Source: Gammaproteobacteria bacterium (GTDB lineage: Bacteria; Pseudomonadota; Gammaproteobacteria; BMS3Bbin11). Taken from it: a stretch of DNA of 64,000 nt. Position numbers and translations under genes: made by a program. The notes under the pieces were generated by a model, which was given only the letters and a program-made list of their open reading frames with translations, was not told the DNA's origin and made no database searches. The stretch spans positions 1-64,000 of the forward strand of contig JAADJE010000022.1 of NCBI GenBank assembly GCA_013150915.1, given 5' to 3'. The stretch's first letter is position 1; the number at the start of each line of letters is the position of its first letter. Positions 27,591 to 38,115 of this stretch are shown piece by piece.

Positions 27591-28103
27591 TGTTGTGCCT
27601 TCTAACATTTCCCTACATTCTCCAAAATAGAATTATTTTATCCTGACTACAATTATAATTTATGTTGCTAGTATCCTTCATCTCATAATGTAGACCATTT
27701 GTCTGTAAAAACAAGCACTTTGTCGGTGATATCGAGAAGAATATTTTGATGTTGCAATTCTGCTACAGAGGCTATCAAGGTACACATAGTATTTATCCTG
27801 GCGGATATTTAGATGATACATGTCCCATTTGTGCAACATTCCAATATCTCAGGATCTTCTTTCTTGTCGACTATGAAATATTTCATGTCGACTGGCTTAA
27901 CAGAAACGCAAGCTGTCATTCAAACCCAAACAGGCAAAAGAAGAACGGTTTTCACTATTGCCGAATTCATCGAAGTAGGGGAAAATAGAGCGTTTATGTG
28001 CCGAAAAAATATTCGCTAGCGGTAAAATAAGATGCGATGGGACAGTACTGCATTCTGGCGAGGCACAACTAACAAGATTCAACATTTACCAAGAGGAAGT
28101 CCT
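27591..28103. other. Intergenic region upstream of tkt, 513 bp
   Basis: Short open frames (27746-27988, 27813-28019) show no protein-like composition or start signals and are not called. The notable item is a 27-bp near-perfect palindrome at 27866-27892 (see its own entry). A TATAAT on the minus strand near 27650 may belong to the PhnD-like gene. Confidence 0.45.
27866..27892. promoter_or_regulatory. 27-bp palindrome, possible operator upstream of tkt
   Basis: GTCGAC (27866-27871), one T, the perfect 14-bp palindrome ATGAAATATTTCAT (27873-27886), and GTCGAC (27887-27892). It lies about 210 bp before the tkt start and within no supported gene. The dyad is long enough for a dimeric regulator; the regulator is unknown. 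A cruciform or hairpin function is the alternative. Confidence 0.45.
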
Positions 28104-30101
28104 ATGTCAGCAACTACCGACCGACGCAAACTGGCTAATGGCATACGTGCCCTGGCTATGGATGCCGTACAGAAAGCAAATTCTGGCCACCCAGGTGCCC
28201 CCATGGGTATGGCAGATATCGCCGAGGTTCTTTTTAACGATTTTATGAATCACAATCCTGTTAATCCTGACTGGGTGGATCGTGATCGCTTTATTATGTC
28301 AAACGGGCACGGTTCCATGCTGCCATACTCTGTCCTGCATCTGACCGGTTACGACCTGAGCATCGATGATCTCAAGGCCTTCCGCCAGTTACATTCCAAA
28401 ACACCGGGGCACCCTGAATACGGTTATACTCCCGGTATAGAAACAACCACCGGCCCACTTGGCCAGGGGATCACCAATGGTATCGGCATGGCGATAGCCG
28501 AGAAAGTACTGGCGACCCATTTCAATCGTGACGGTCACGAGGTGGTGGACCATTACACGTATGTCTTCCTTGGTGACGGTTGTCTAATGGAGGGCATTTC
28601 TCACGAATCCTGTTCACTGGCCGGTACCCTGGGCCTGGGGAAGCTGATTGCTTTCTATGATGACAACAATATCTCTATTGATGGTGAGGTCGAAGGCTGG
28701 TTTACGGATGATACACCGGAGCGTTTTGATGCCTACAGCTGGCATGTCGTTAAAGATGTTGATGGGCATGATGGTAATGCGATCAAGGCGGCGATTGAGG
28801 AAGCACGTGCTGTAACAGACAAGCCTTCTTTGATCTGTTGTAAAACAATAATTGGTTTTGGTTCACCTAACAAGGGCGGTAAGGAAGATTGTCACGGTGC
28901 ACCACTGGGTGATGAAGAAATTGCACTGACCCGCAAGGCACTGGGTTGGGAATATGGCCCTTTTGAGATTCCTGATGACGTCTATGCTGGGTGGGATGCA
29001 AAAGCCAAAGGGGCGGCTACCGAGTCTGCATGGGATGACAGCTTTGCAGCTTATAAGGCTGCATATCCTGAGCTTGCTGCTGAATTTGAGCGCCGCATCG
29101 CAGGGAAACGGGTCGATGGTTGGGAAGCTAAAGCCGATGCCTATATCGCAGAGGTCAATGCAAAAGCAGAGACAATTGCCTCACGCAAGGCGTCGCAGAA
29201 TGCGATTGCCGGCATGTTTCCCTACACACCTGAATTCATAGGTGGCTCTGCGGATCTGGCTGGATCGAACCTGACGTTTGTCGACAGTTCTGTTGCCATG
29301 CGCCACGATATTGCTGATGCCAACTACATCAACTACGGTGTACGTGAATTTGCCATGACGGCCATTATTAATGGCATTTCACTGCATGGTGGCTTTGTGG
29401 CTTATGGTGCGACTTTTCTGATGTTCTCCGAGTATGCCCGTAATGCCTTACGTATGGCAGCATTGATGAAGATACAGAACATCGAAGTCTATACCCATGA
29501 CTCGATTGGTCTGGGTGAAGATGGTCCTACGCATCAGCCAGTCGAGCAGACCGCCACCCTTCGCATGATGCCGAATATGACTGTATGGCGCCCTTGTGAT
29601 GCAGTTGAGTCCGCAGTGTGCTGGAAAGAAGCGATCAAGAACACAACAGGCCCGTGTTCGCTAATTTTTTCACGCCAGAACCTGGCTCACCAGACACGCA
29701 GTGACGAGCAAATTAAAAACATCGAAAAGGGTGCTTATATACTGCGTGATTGCAATGGCATACCGGATGCGATCATTATCGCCACCGGTTCTGAGGTCAG
29801 TCTCGCTACGTCTGCAGCGGCAGAACTTTCCGACAAGAATATCCGTGTTGTCTCCATGCCGTGCACCAGTGTATTTGATGCACAGGATGAAGCCTATCGT
29901 GAGTCTGTACTGCCTTCAGCGGTTCGGGCGCGTGTTGCAGTGGAAGCCGGGGTCAGTGATTTTTGGCAGAAATATGTTGGCTTTGATGGCAAAGTTATCG
30001 GTATTGATAGATTTGGTGAATCCGCACCGGCCGGTGATTTATTCAAAGAGTTTGGTTTTACCGTCGAGAACGTTGTCAGCACGGTAAAGTCAGTACTTTG
30101 A
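28104..30101 (+). CDS. tkt: Transketolase
   Basis: 665 residues from the ATG at 28104 (AAGAGGA at 28091-28097); the frame is open from 28032. Thiamine-diphosphate enzyme of the pentose phosphate or Calvin cycle. Seen: [48 protein letters not shown], the ThDP/Mg motif [14 protein letters not shown] with [36 protein letters not shown] and [17 protein letters not shown]. First gene of the tkt-gap-pgk-pyk-fba series. Confidence 0.98.
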   Translation: MSATTDRRKLANGIRALAMDAVQKANSGHPGAPMGMADIAEVLFNDFMNHNPVNPDWVDRDRFIMSNGHGSMLPYSVLHLTGYDLSIDDLKAFRQLHSKTPGHPEYGYTPGIETTTGPLGQGITNGIGMAIAEKVLATHFNRDGHEVVDHYTYVFLGDGCLMEGISHESCSLAGTLGLGKLIAFYDDNNISIDGEVEGWFTDDTPERFDAYSWHVVKDVDGHDGNAIKAAIEEARAVTDKPSLICCKTIIGFGSPNKGGKEDCHGAPLGDEEIALTRKALGWEYGPFEIPDDVYAGWDAKAKGAATESAWDDSFAAYKAAYPELAAEFERRIAGKRVDGWEAKADAYIAEVNAKAETIASRKASQNAIAGMFPYTPEFIGGSADLAGSNLTFVDSSVAMRHDIADANYINYGVREFAMTAIINGISLHGGFVAYGATFLMFSEYARNALRMAALMKIQNIEVYTHDSIGLGEDGPTHQPVEQTATLRMMPNMTVWRPCDAVESAVCWKEAIKNTTGPCSLIFSRQNLAHQTRSDEQIKNIEKGAYILRDCNGIPDAIIIATGSEVSLATSAAAELSDKNIRVVSMPCTSVFDAQDEAYRESVLPSAVRARVAVEAGVSDFWQKYVGFDGKVIGIDRFGESAPAGDLFKEFGFTVENVVSTVKSVL

Positions 30102-30188
30102 AACGGTGGCACCCAAGCGCTACAGTTGCTCTGTTCGATAGCAGATGCAGCCTACAGATTTAATTTTTCTTTTCAGGAGTATTTATAG

Positions 30189-31190
<1,002 letters not shown>

Positions 31191-31241
31191 GCGGAGATTT
31201 TTTCGCTTAATTGGGGGCTTGCTTTGACCAAACTTGCCAAG

Positions 31242-31278
31242 AATTATATGCCAGGTATCCGGCATTTTGCATATAATT
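31242..31278 (+). promoter_or_regulatory. Hairpin in the gap-pgk intergenic leader
   Basis: AATTATATGC (31242-31251) is the exact reverse complement of 31269-31278, with a smaller TGCC/GGCA pair inside, followed by TTATTT and then the pgk ribosome site AAGGAG at 31285. It could attenuate or stabilise the mRNA between the two genes. Confidence 0.5.
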
Positions 31279-31296
31279 TTATTTAAGGAGTTCTAA

Positions 31297-32469
31297 ATGT
31301 CCGTAACCAGAATGACTGATCTTGATCTGGCTGGAAAGCGCCTGCTGATTCGTCAGGATCTAAATGTACCGATCAAAGATGGCAAGGTCAGCTCCGATAA
31401 ACGTATCCGTGCATCACTGCCCACCATTGAGTATTGTATCAATGCCGGAGCACGTGTTATGTTGATGTCGCATCTCGGCCGTCCGACAGAAGGTGAGCCT
31501 GTTGCCGAGTTTTCCATGCAGCCTGTGGCCGATCATCTGTCTAAACTGCTCGGCAAAGAAGTCCGGCTGGTAACTGACTATCTCGATTATGCCCCCGAGC
31601 TTGCCGATGGTGATGTCGTGTTACTTGAGAATTGCCGCTTCAATATTGGTGAAAAGAAAAATGATGATGTACTGGCAAAACGTTATGCGTCATTGTGTGA
31701 CATATATGTCATGGACGCCTTTGGTACAGCGCATCGTGCACAGGCATCCACCTATGGCGCGGGGGTGTTTGCCCCTGTTGCCTGCGCAGGCCCTTTACTG
31801 GCGGGTGAGCTGGAGGCATTAGGAAAGGCACTGGGTGATCCGGCCCGCCCGATGGTGGCCATCGTCGGCGGTTCCAAAGTATCAACTAAATTAACTGTGC
31901 TCGATGCGCTATCCGGCGTTGTCGATCAATTGATTCCAGGCGGTGGCATTGCTAACACCTTCATTGCTGCCTGTGGTTATAACGTCGGTAAATCACTGTA
32001 CGAGGAGGATCTTATTCCTGAAGCGAAGCGCCTGATGGAAGTCGCTAAAGCCAAGGGGGGCGAGATACCCGTGCCGACAGATGTGGTTGTGGGAAAGGAA
32101 TTTTCTGAAACTGCTGAGGCCATCACTAAAAGGGTTGAAGATGTTGAAGACGATGACATGATATTTGATATTGGCCCGGAAACTGCCGCATGTTTTGCCG
32201 ACATGATGAAAGAGGCGAGTACTATTGTCTGGAATGGCCCTGTCGGCGTGTTTGAATTCGATCAGTTTGGTGAAGGGACAAAAACACTGGGCATGGCGAT
32301 TGCTGAGTCAAAAGCGTTCTCGATTGCCGGTGGTGGTGACACCCTGGCGGCTGTCGATAAATACAATATTGCTGACAAGGTGTCTTATATATCAACCGGT
32401 GGTGGTGCATTCCTGGAGTTTCTGGAGGGGAAGAAACTGCCAGCGGTGGCTATGCTGGAAGCTAAATAA
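31297..32469 (+). CDS. pgk: Phosphoglycerate kinase
   Basis: 390 residues. The substrate-binding start [85 protein letters not shown] and the nucleotide-binding [15 protein letters not shown] are all present. AAGGAG precedes the ATG. It works in both glycolysis and the Calvin cycle. Confidence 0.98.
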   Translation: MSVTRMTDLDLAGKRLLIRQDLNVPIKDGKVSSDKRIRASLPTIEYCINAGARVMLMSHLGRPTEGEPVAEFSMQPVADHLSKLLGKEVRLVTDYLDYAPELADGDVVLLENCRFNIGEKKNDDVLAKRYASLCDIYVMDAFGTAHRAQASTYGAGVFAPVACAGPLLAGELEALGKALGDPARPMVAIVGGSKVSTKLTVLDALSGVVDQLIPGGGIANTFIAACGYNVGKSLYEEDLIPEAKRLMEVAKAKGGEIPVPTDVVVGKEFSETAEAITKRVEDVEDDDMIFDIGPETAACFADMMKEASTIVWNGPVGVFEFDQFGEGTKTLGMAIAESKAFSIAGGGDTLAAVDKYNIADKVSYISTGGGAFLEFLEGKKLPAVAMLEAK

Positions 32470-32494
32470 GCAATTTCTGGAGCAGTTCATTAAA

Positions 32495-33946
32495 ATGCCA
32501 ATACCACGGCGTACGAAGATTGTAGCAACTATCGGCCCCGCAACCGAAAGCCCTAAAATGCTTAGAAGGTTGATCAGGGCAGGGGTAGATGTTGTGCGTG
32601 TCAATTTCTCACACGGCAGCCCTGAAGAACACATTGAGCGAGCCAGAAATATTCGCGAGGCAGCAGAAAAAGTCGGTCGCCATGTCGGTATCCTTGCTGA
32701 TCTACAGGGGCCAAAAATTCGCATAGAACGCTTTAAAGATGGTTTTATTGATCTTGAAGATAATCAGGCATTCACCCTTGATGCTGCACTGGGTGTTAAT
32801 GAAGGTGATGAAAATGCTGTAGGTTTAACCTATAAAGCCCTTGCCGAAGACGTAAATGCCGGTGATATTCTATTGCTTGATGATGGTCTGATTGTACTAA
32901 AAGTGGATGATATCTCTGGCAGTAAAATTCGCTGCACGGTAGATATTGGTGGCAAACTCAGTAATAACAAAGGGGTGAATCGTCAGGGAGGCGGTTTGTC
33001 AGCGGATGCGTTGACAGAAAAAGACAAGAAAGACATCAAGCTGGCAGCAGCCATTGAGGCTGATTTTCTGGCTGTTTCGTTTGTCCGTAATGCAGAAGAC
33101 GTGCACGAAGCTCGCCGTCTGCTGCATGAGGCAGGTAGCGATGCATGGATCGTTTCAAAAATTGAACGTGCAGAAGCCATTGATGTCATCGAAGAAATTA
33201 CCCTCGCATCAGATGTTCTGATGGTTGCGCGCGGTGACCTTGGTGTCGAAATCGGGGATGCTGAGATTACTGCAGTACAGAAAAAGATTATTACCCAGGG
33301 CCGCAATATGGATTGTGTGGTCATTACGGCGACACAAATGCTGGAGTCAATGATCGACAAGCAGATGCCGACACGGGCAGAGGTAACAGACGTGGCCAAT
33401 GCTGTACTGGATGGCACCGATGCAGTGATGCTATCAGCTGAAACGGCAGTTGGAAGATTTCCGGTCAAAGCGATTAAAGCCATGGATAGAATTTGTCGTG
33501 GTGCAGAGAAACACCGCGGGGATATTGTTAGAGAATCCCGTAACGATGAAAGCTTTGAACGCATCGATGAGGCGATTGCCAAAGCCTGTATGTATACAGC
33601 AAACAGGCTGCACGTTCGTGCAATTATAGCCATGACAGAATCCGGTTCCACGGCACTGTGGATGTCACGTATTAGTTCAGGATTGCCTATCTATGCCATG
33701 TCTGGTCAGGACAAGACATTACGCCAGGTATCGATGTACCGGGGCGTAGAGCCAATTAAATTCGATACCACGAGCAGATCTCATGCGATAGTTAATGCTC
33801 AGGTACTGAAACTCCTTAAAGAGCGTGGTGCCATCAAGGATGGTGATACGGTTATCATCTCGAAGGGGGATATGGTTGGTAAGCAGGGGGGCACCAATGC
33901 AATGAAAATTCTTCGTGTTGGTGACGACGAACAGCAGATAGACTAA
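32495..33946 (+). CDS. pyk: Pyruvate kinase
   Basis: 483 residues from the ATG at 32495; the frame is open far upstream (32225) inside pgk, but the family start PRRTKIVATIGPATESP fixes the N-terminus. Seen: RVNFSHGSPEEH, ILADLQGPKIRIERF, LAVSFVRNAEDV, IVSKIERAEAID, VARGDLGVEIG, VVITATQMLESMI and ALDGTDAVMLSAETAVG-type signature (VLDGTDAVMLSAETAVG). It lies 25 bp after pgk, probably in one transcript. Confidence 0.97.
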   Translation: MPIPRRTKIVATIGPATESPKMLRRLIRAGVDVVRVNFSHGSPEEHIERARNIREAAEKVGRHVGILADLQGPKIRIERFKDGFIDLEDNQAFTLDAALGVNEGDENAVGLTYKALAEDVNAGDILLLDDGLIVLKVDDISGSKIRCTVDIGGKLSNNKGVNRQGGGLSADALTEKDKKDIKLAAAIEADFLAVSFVRNAEDVHEARRLLHEAGSDAWIVSKIERAEAIDVIEEITLASDVLMVARGDLGVEIGDAEITAVQKKIITQGRNMDCVVITATQMLESMIDKQMPTRAEVTDVANAVLDGTDAVMLSAETAVGRFPVKAIKAMDRICRGAEKHRGDIVRESRNDESFERIDEAIAKACMYTANRLHVRAIIAMTESGSTALWMSRISSGLPIYAMSGQDKTLRQVSMYRGVEPIKFDTTSRSHAIVNAQVLKLLKERGAIKDGDTVIISKGDMVGKQGGTNAMKILRVGDDEQQID

Positions 33947-34033
33947 TTAAATAATACATCTTGGCCATGAGAGACCTGTTAACACACATTTTTAAACCAC
34001 ACCGATTTTAGACACTAAATAAAGGAGATAGAT

Positions 34034-35071
34034 ATGGCTCTTGTTTCAATGCGACAGTTGCTGGATTATGCGGCAGAAAATGATTTCGGTATGCCTGCAT
34101 TTAATGTAAACAATATGGAGCAGGTACATGCCATCATGCAGGCGGCCGATGCCGTTGATGCACCTGTTATTATGCAGGGATCAGCGGGCGCTCGTTCATA
34201 CGCCGGTGAATCATTTCTACGCCACATAATCACTGCGGCGGTCGAACAGTATCCACATATTCCTGTTGTAATGCATCAGGATCACGGTTCGGAGCCGGCA
34301 GTTTGTTTGCGCTCAATCCAGTCTGGTTTTTCCTCAGTTATGATGGATGGTTCCCTGATGGCAGACATGAAGACACCTTCAACATTTGAATATAATGTAG
34401 AGGTTACCAAAAAGGTTGTCGATATGGCGCATGCTGGCGGTGTTTCAGTTGAAGGCGAACTGGGTTGCCTGGGCTCGTTGGAAACAGGTGAAATGGGTGA
34501 AGAAGACGGCCACGGTGCAGAAGGCAAACTGGACATGGATATGTTGCTGACCGATGTCGAAGAGGCAGCGGCTTTCGTTGAGCAGACTGGTGTTGATGCG
34601 CTGGCAATCGCCATTGGTACTTCACACGGTGCCTACAAATTCACCAAAGAACCAACCGGCGATATTTTGCGTATAGACCGTATTAAGGAAATCCATAATC
34701 GTATACCGAATACCCATCTGGTTATGCACGGTTCCTCTTCAGTACCACAGGACTGGCTGGAAATCATCAACAACTACGGTGGTGATATGGGTCAGACCTA
34801 CGGTGTGCCAGTAGAAGAAATACAGGAGGGTATCAAACACGGTGTCGCAAAGGTTAATATTGATACTGATTTGCGTATGGCGTCTACAGGCGCTATTCGC
34901 CGTTTTCTGAGCGAGAATCCCTCTGTCTTTGATCCTCGAAAATTTCTCAAGGCATCAACAGATGCCATGATGGCAATTTGCAAAGCGCGTTATGAAGCAT
35001 TTGGCTGTGTTGGGCATGCCAGTAAGATCAAGGCGAAGAGATTGGAAGAGATGGTTTCTTATTATAGTTAG
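34034..35071 (+). CDS. fba: Class II fructose-1,6-bisphosphate aldolase
   Basis: 345 residues; zinc enzyme with [75 protein letters not shown] and [14 protein letters not shown]. This is the Calvin-cycle type (CbbA-like) common in autotrophic Proteobacteria. AAGGAG precedes the ATG; 87 bp separate it from pyk. A strong terminator follows. Confidence 0.97.
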   Translation: MALVSMRQLLDYAAENDFGMPAFNVNNMEQVHAIMQAADAVDAPVIMQGSAGARSYAGESFLRHIITAAVEQYPHIPVVMHQDHGSEPAVCLRSIQSGFSSVMMDGSLMADMKTPSTFEYNVEVTKKVVDMAHAGGVSVEGELGCLGSLETGEMGEEDGHGAEGKLDMDMLLTDVEEAAAFVEQTGVDALAIAIGTSHGAYKFTKEPTGDILRIDRIKEIHNRIPNTHLVMHGSSSVPQDWLEIINNYGGDMGQTYGVPVEEIQEGIKHGVAKVNIDTDLRMASTGAIRRFLSENPSVFDPRKFLKASTDAMMAICKARYEAFGCVGHASKIKAKRLEEMVSYYS

Positions 35072-35096
35072 ATTCTATTCTTTAAGCTGGTACGAT

Positions 35097-35132
35097 AAAC
35101 GGGTGTAGGGGGCTTTCCTTACGCCCGTTTTT
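35097..35132 (+). terminator. Rho-independent terminator after fba
   Basis: AAACGGGTGTAGGG (35097-35110) pairs with CCTTACGCCCGTTT (35117-35130) and is followed by TT. The stem is about 14 bp with two mismatches. The A-stretch before it could serve the opposite direction for bcp as well. Confidence 0.8.
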
Positions 35133-35141
35133 ATAATGCTG

Positions 35142-35218
35142 GCTCAAAGCTCAAAGCTCAAAGTCACAGGACGCTGATCTTTTTTTTCGCTTTTCACTTT
35201 AGGCTTTGAGCTTTAAGC
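35142..35218. repeat. Inverted pair of tandem heptamers (GCTCAAA x3 / TTTGAGC x3) reaching into bcp
   Basis: Left arm: GCTCAAA three times (35142-35162). Right arm: TTTAGGC, TTTGAGC, TTTAAGC (35198-35218). The arms pair over 21 bp with two mismatches. The right arm lies inside the 3' end of bcp and encodes its last residues (KLKAQSLK). Confidence 0.85.
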
Positions 35219-35679
35219 TTCTTTACGAGCTCCAGTACTTCATCAGCATGCCCCTTCACTTTCACCTCCCTGTATTCCTTTCGCAAAATACCTTTCTCAT
35301 CGACAATAAAAGTACTGCGCACTATTCCCATATATTTTTTGCCGTACAGGTTTTTCTCGTGGATGACATCAAACAGCGTGCAAAGCGTTTCATGTGGGTC
35401 AGAGATTAGTTCAAAAGGAAACCCCTGTTTCGCCTTGAAGTTCTCATGTTTCTGTAGACTGTCTCGTGAGACACCCAGTATTTCACAATCGGCTTTCTGA
35501 AAATCATCATACAGGCGACTAAAGTCCTTACCTTCAGTGGTGCAGCCTGGAGTGCTGTCTCTGGGGTAGAAGTAGAGCACAAACTTTTTTCCCTTTAGGT
35601 CGGACAATTTGAACGATCGACCTGATGTTGCCTGTACTTCGCAATTGGGGATTTTCCTGTTTATTTTGGGGGCTGGCAT
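35194..35679 (-). CDS. bcp: Peroxiredoxin, BCP/PrxQ family
   Basis: 161 residues. The thioredoxin-dependent peroxidase signature is FVLYFYPRDSTPGC46TTEGKDF, with the peroxidatic Cys46. The resolving Cys that many BCPs carry five residues later is absent (KDF instead), so it is a 1-Cys type or uses another Cys (ADCEIL). IVRSTFIVDEKG follows. The C-terminal eight residues are encoded by a heptamer repeat, so the original end was probably shorter or different. There is no signal peptide. Confidence 0.93.
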   Translation of the reverse strand: MPAPKINRKIPNCEVQATSGRSFKLSDLKGKKFVLYFYPRDSTPGCTTEGKDFSRLYDDFQKADCEILGVSRDSLQKHENFKAKQGFPFELISDPHETLCTLFDVIHEKNLYGKKYMGIVRSTFIVDEKGILRKEYREVKVKGHADEVLELVKKLKAQSLK

Positions 35680-35703
35680 TATTGTTCTCCGTGTAAATAC
35701 GAC

Positions 35704-35764
35704 TTTCAGTTTTTAGTTTCTGGTTTTTTGTATCTTACTGAACACAGAAAACCGAAAACAGAGC
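35704..35764. repeat. Inverted pair of four tandem heptamers each
   Basis: Left arm: TTTCAGT, TTTTAGT, TTCTGGT, TTTTTGT (35704-35731). Right arm: ACTGAAC, ACAGAAA, ACCGAAA, ACAGAGC (35737-35764). The arms are complementary unit by unit with several mismatches. It fills the gap between the bcp start and the stop codon of the FecCD permease gene (35766-35768). Confidence 0.8.
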
Positions 35765-35765
35765 A

Positions 35766-36740
35766 CTACCTTTTCCCATATTGCCTTTGCAACAACACAA
35801 GAAATACCGGCACCCCGATCAGCGCAGTAATAACGCCAACAGGAATCTGTTGCGGTGCGAGCAGGGTGCGTGCCAGGGTATCCGCAACCACCAGGAAGCT
35901 ACCACCAGCCAGTACGGCGGCGGGCAACAGCAACCTGTAGTCTCTTAGGCCGATTAACCGTAGTGTATGCGGGATGATTAGTCCGACAAAACCGATGCTG
36001 CCAGCCATGCTGACGGCGGTGGCAGTCATTGCCGCTGCCAGGACGAATATCATCATTCGCAGTATTTTGATATTTTCTCCCAGAGCAGCAGCCTGCTGTT
36101 CACCGTGTGCCAGTAAATTTAGGGGTCGAGCAATTGCCCAGCTTGCGATGAATGTGATTGGCAGGATGAAAAACCCTGTGGCTGTCTGGTTGGCCTGTGA
36201 CAGATCGCCCATTAGCCAGAATAGCATTCCCTGAATTTGTTGCTGACTGGAAATAGAAAGTAGAAAACTAATCACAGCACCCCAGCCTGCAGCGATAACG
36301 ATACCTGTCAGGAGTAGGCGCTCGGTGGTCCATTTTCCATTGGAGAAGCTGATGCTGAATACGAGCAGGGTTGATATGAGCGCTCCGACAAAGGCTGTCA
36401 GCGGTGTCCAGCCTGATGAAACACCCAGTAACAAAGCTGCCAGGGTAAATACGCCGGCACCACCTGAAATGCCCAGAATATAAGGTTCGGCTAATGGGTT
36501 CCGTAACAACACCTGTAACAATGCGCCAGCCATTGATAATAGGGCACCGATGATGAAGGCATCTAACGCTCTGTCGACCCGTAGCATAAAAATTGTTTTC
36601 GTTAAGGCATCTGACCCGCCTGACAGGACAGGAAGTAACTCCTTAATACCGATATTTGAACTGCCAGAAAGTAGTGCCAGAAATATGCTGGCAGGGACAA
36701 GCAGTAATAACAGGCTGAGTAGTTTGTACTGGCGGGTCAT
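35766..36740 (-). CDS. FecCD/BtuC-family ABC transporter permease
   Basis: 324 residues, about nine or ten membrane helices. Family marks: LRVDRALDAFIIGALLSMAGALLQVLLRNPLAEPYILGISGGAGVFTLAALLLG (in segments), MLFWLMGDLSQ, and the ATPase-contact loop near AHGEQQAAALGENIKILR, then GSIGFVGLIIPHTLRL. It would import a siderophore or vitamin B12. No ATPase, binding protein or receptor gene is adjacent; upstream by a 1-bp overlap is the HAD phosphatase gene. Confidence 0.88.
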   Translation of the reverse strand: MTRQYKLLSLLLLLVPASIFLALLSGSSNIGIKELLPVLSGGSDALTKTIFMLRVDRALDAFIIGALLSMAGALLQVLLRNPLAEPYILGISGGAGVFTLAALLLGVSSGWTPLTAFVGALISTLLVFSISFSNGKWTTERLLLTGIVIAAGWGAVISFLLSISSQQQIQGMLFWLMGDLSQANQTATGFFILPITFIASWAIARPLNLLAHGEQQAAALGENIKILRMMIFVLAAAMTATAVSMAGSIGFVGLIIPHTLRLIGLRDYRLLLPAAVLAGGSFLVVADTLARTLLAPQQIPVGVITALIGVPVFLVLLQRQYGKR

Positions 36741-37399
36741 TAAGGCGCAGTCAGATTCAGTATCTGCCAGCCTGATTGTTTGGCATATTTGGCCAGTCGT
36801 GGGTCTGGGTTAATGGCAACCGGATTGTCAACCTCCTGCAGCAGTGGCAGGTCGTTGTATGAATCGGTGTAAAACCAGCTATCACGCAGGTTGTTATCTG
36901 TTTCTGTCAGCCAGCTATGCAGGCGAGTTACTTTGCCCTCCTGATAGCTGGGAGTGCCGCTAACGTTACCGGTGTACTGGCCATTAATGCATTCAGCATT
37001 TGTCGCGATAAGTTCATCTATATCGAACAGATCAGCGATCGGGCGTGTTACAAAATCATTTGTTGCGGTGATGATAAGCAACGTATCACCCTGTTGGCGA
37101 TGCTTCTCAACCAGTGCCTTTGCCTCACCGGTGATAATGGGCTTGATGTGACCGTTAATAAACTCTTCCCGCATTTGCAATAATTCAGGTATGGGGATAC
37201 GGGACAGCGGTGCCAGTTGAAAACGCAAAAAGGCCCTTATATCCATTTTCCCGTTTAGGTATTCCCGATAGAAACGTTCATTTTGTTGTTGATGAAACGC
37301 TCGATCAACAGCGCCTTTTTCAATCAGGTACATGCCCCAAAGATAATCACTATCCCCTCTGAGAAGGGTGTTATCAAGATCAAAGATTGCCAGTGCCAC
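36740..37399 (-). CDS. HAD-IB phosphatase, possible histidinol-phosphatase
   Basis: 219 residues. Motif I AIFDLDNTLLRGDSD (nucleophile D7, acid D9), motif II LLIITATNDF, motif III and IV around EGKV and YTDSYNDLPLL. It belongs to the SerB/HAD-IB group. In Pseudomonas a homologue next to the RNA pyrophosphohydrolase gene has been annotated as histidinol-phosphatase; here too rppH is the divergent neighbour, which supports that reading without proving it. Confidence 0.85.
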   Translation of the reverse strand: MALAIFDLDNTLLRGDSDYLWGMYLIEKGAVDRAFHQQQNERFYREYLNGKMDIRAFLRFQLAPLSRIPIPELLQMREEFINGHIKPIITGEAKALVEKHRQQGDTLLIITATNDFVTRPIADLFDIDELIATNAECINGQYTGNVSGTPSYQEGKVTRLHSWLTETDNNLRDSWFYTDSYNDLPLLQEVDNPVAINPDPRLAKYAKQSGWQILNLTAP

Positions 37400-37528
37400 G
37401 TTTTCTACCTGCAGTGTTCCATCAGCGTATTCTACAGCGGTTTCCCTTTTTGGGCGATAAGCTCTTCGAAAATGTGACAGGATGATGACAGTGTGTTAGT
37501 TTTTATCCACATTTGACTTAACTGGAAT

Positions 37529-37999
37529 ATGAACATGCTGGACAAAGAAGGCTACAGACCTAATGTCGGCATCGTATTGTGTAACAAAAATCAGCAGGTA
37601 CTGTGGGCTCGTCGCATAAGACATGATGGCTGGCAGTTTCCACAAGGTGGTGTGAAAGAGCACGAATCTGCAGACGATGCCATGTATCGCGAATTAAGAG
37701 AAGAAATTGGCCTAAAGCCACACCAGGTTCAGATTATTGGTCGCACCAGCAGTTGGCTACACTATGATTTACCACGGTCCTGTCGGCGTTACGGACACGC
37801 CCGCTTTCGTGGTCAAAAACAACTCTGGTTTCTCTTACGTTTGACAGGTTGTGATGGTGATGTCTGCCTCGATCAGGGTAATCGTCCTGAGTTTGATCAT
37901 TGGAGATGGGTTACTTACTGGCAGCCCCTAAGGCAGGTGGTACATTTTAAACGGGATGTTTATCAGGCAGCATTGCGGGAGCTAGAACCTTTTCTATAG
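37529..37999 (+). CDS. rppH: RNA 5'-pyrophosphohydrolase
   Basis: 156 residues. EGYRPNVGIVLCNKNQQVLWARR is followed by WQFPQGGVKEHESADDAMYR and ELREEIGL, the complete Nudix box G-x5-E-x7-R-E-x-x-E-E-x-G, then PRSCRRYGHARFRGQKQLWF and FDHWRWVTYW. It removes pyrophosphate from mRNA 5' ends and so starts decay. Start 37529 or 37535. Confidence 0.96.
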   Translation: MNMLDKEGYRPNVGIVLCNKNQQVLWARRIRHDGWQFPQGGVKEHESADDAMYRELREEIGLKPHQVQIIGRTSSWLHYDLPRSCRRYGHARFRGQKQLWFLLRLTGCDGDVCLDQGNRPEFDHWRWVTYWQPLRQVVHFKRDVYQAALRELEPFL

Positions 38000-38052
38000 A
38001 GGAATGATTGTTTCAGAAATAAAACAAACTTATTTAAGCAGAATCGTGCCGA

Positions 38053-38067
38053 GGGCGGCGCTCCTAC
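38053..38067. repeat. REP-like motif, left copy
   Basis: GGGCGGCGCTCCTAC is the exact reverse complement of 38719-38733. The two copies face each other on both sides of the ppiA gene. The GTAGGAGCG core is like extragenic REP motifs of other Gammaproteobacteria. Confidence 0.7.
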
Positions 38068-38115
38068 AACGTATTATTGTGCAACGATACGACCTTTGAA
38101 TTGAACACCAGTTTT

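Noticed and set aside
27746-28019. Two short plus-strand frames upstream of tkt
   Set aside because: Low-quality composition, no start signals; the DNA there contains a palindrome more easily explained as regulatory.
32225-32494. N-terminal extension of pyruvate kinase by 90 codons
   Set aside because: It lies inside pgk in another frame; the conserved pyruvate kinase N-terminus starts at 32495.
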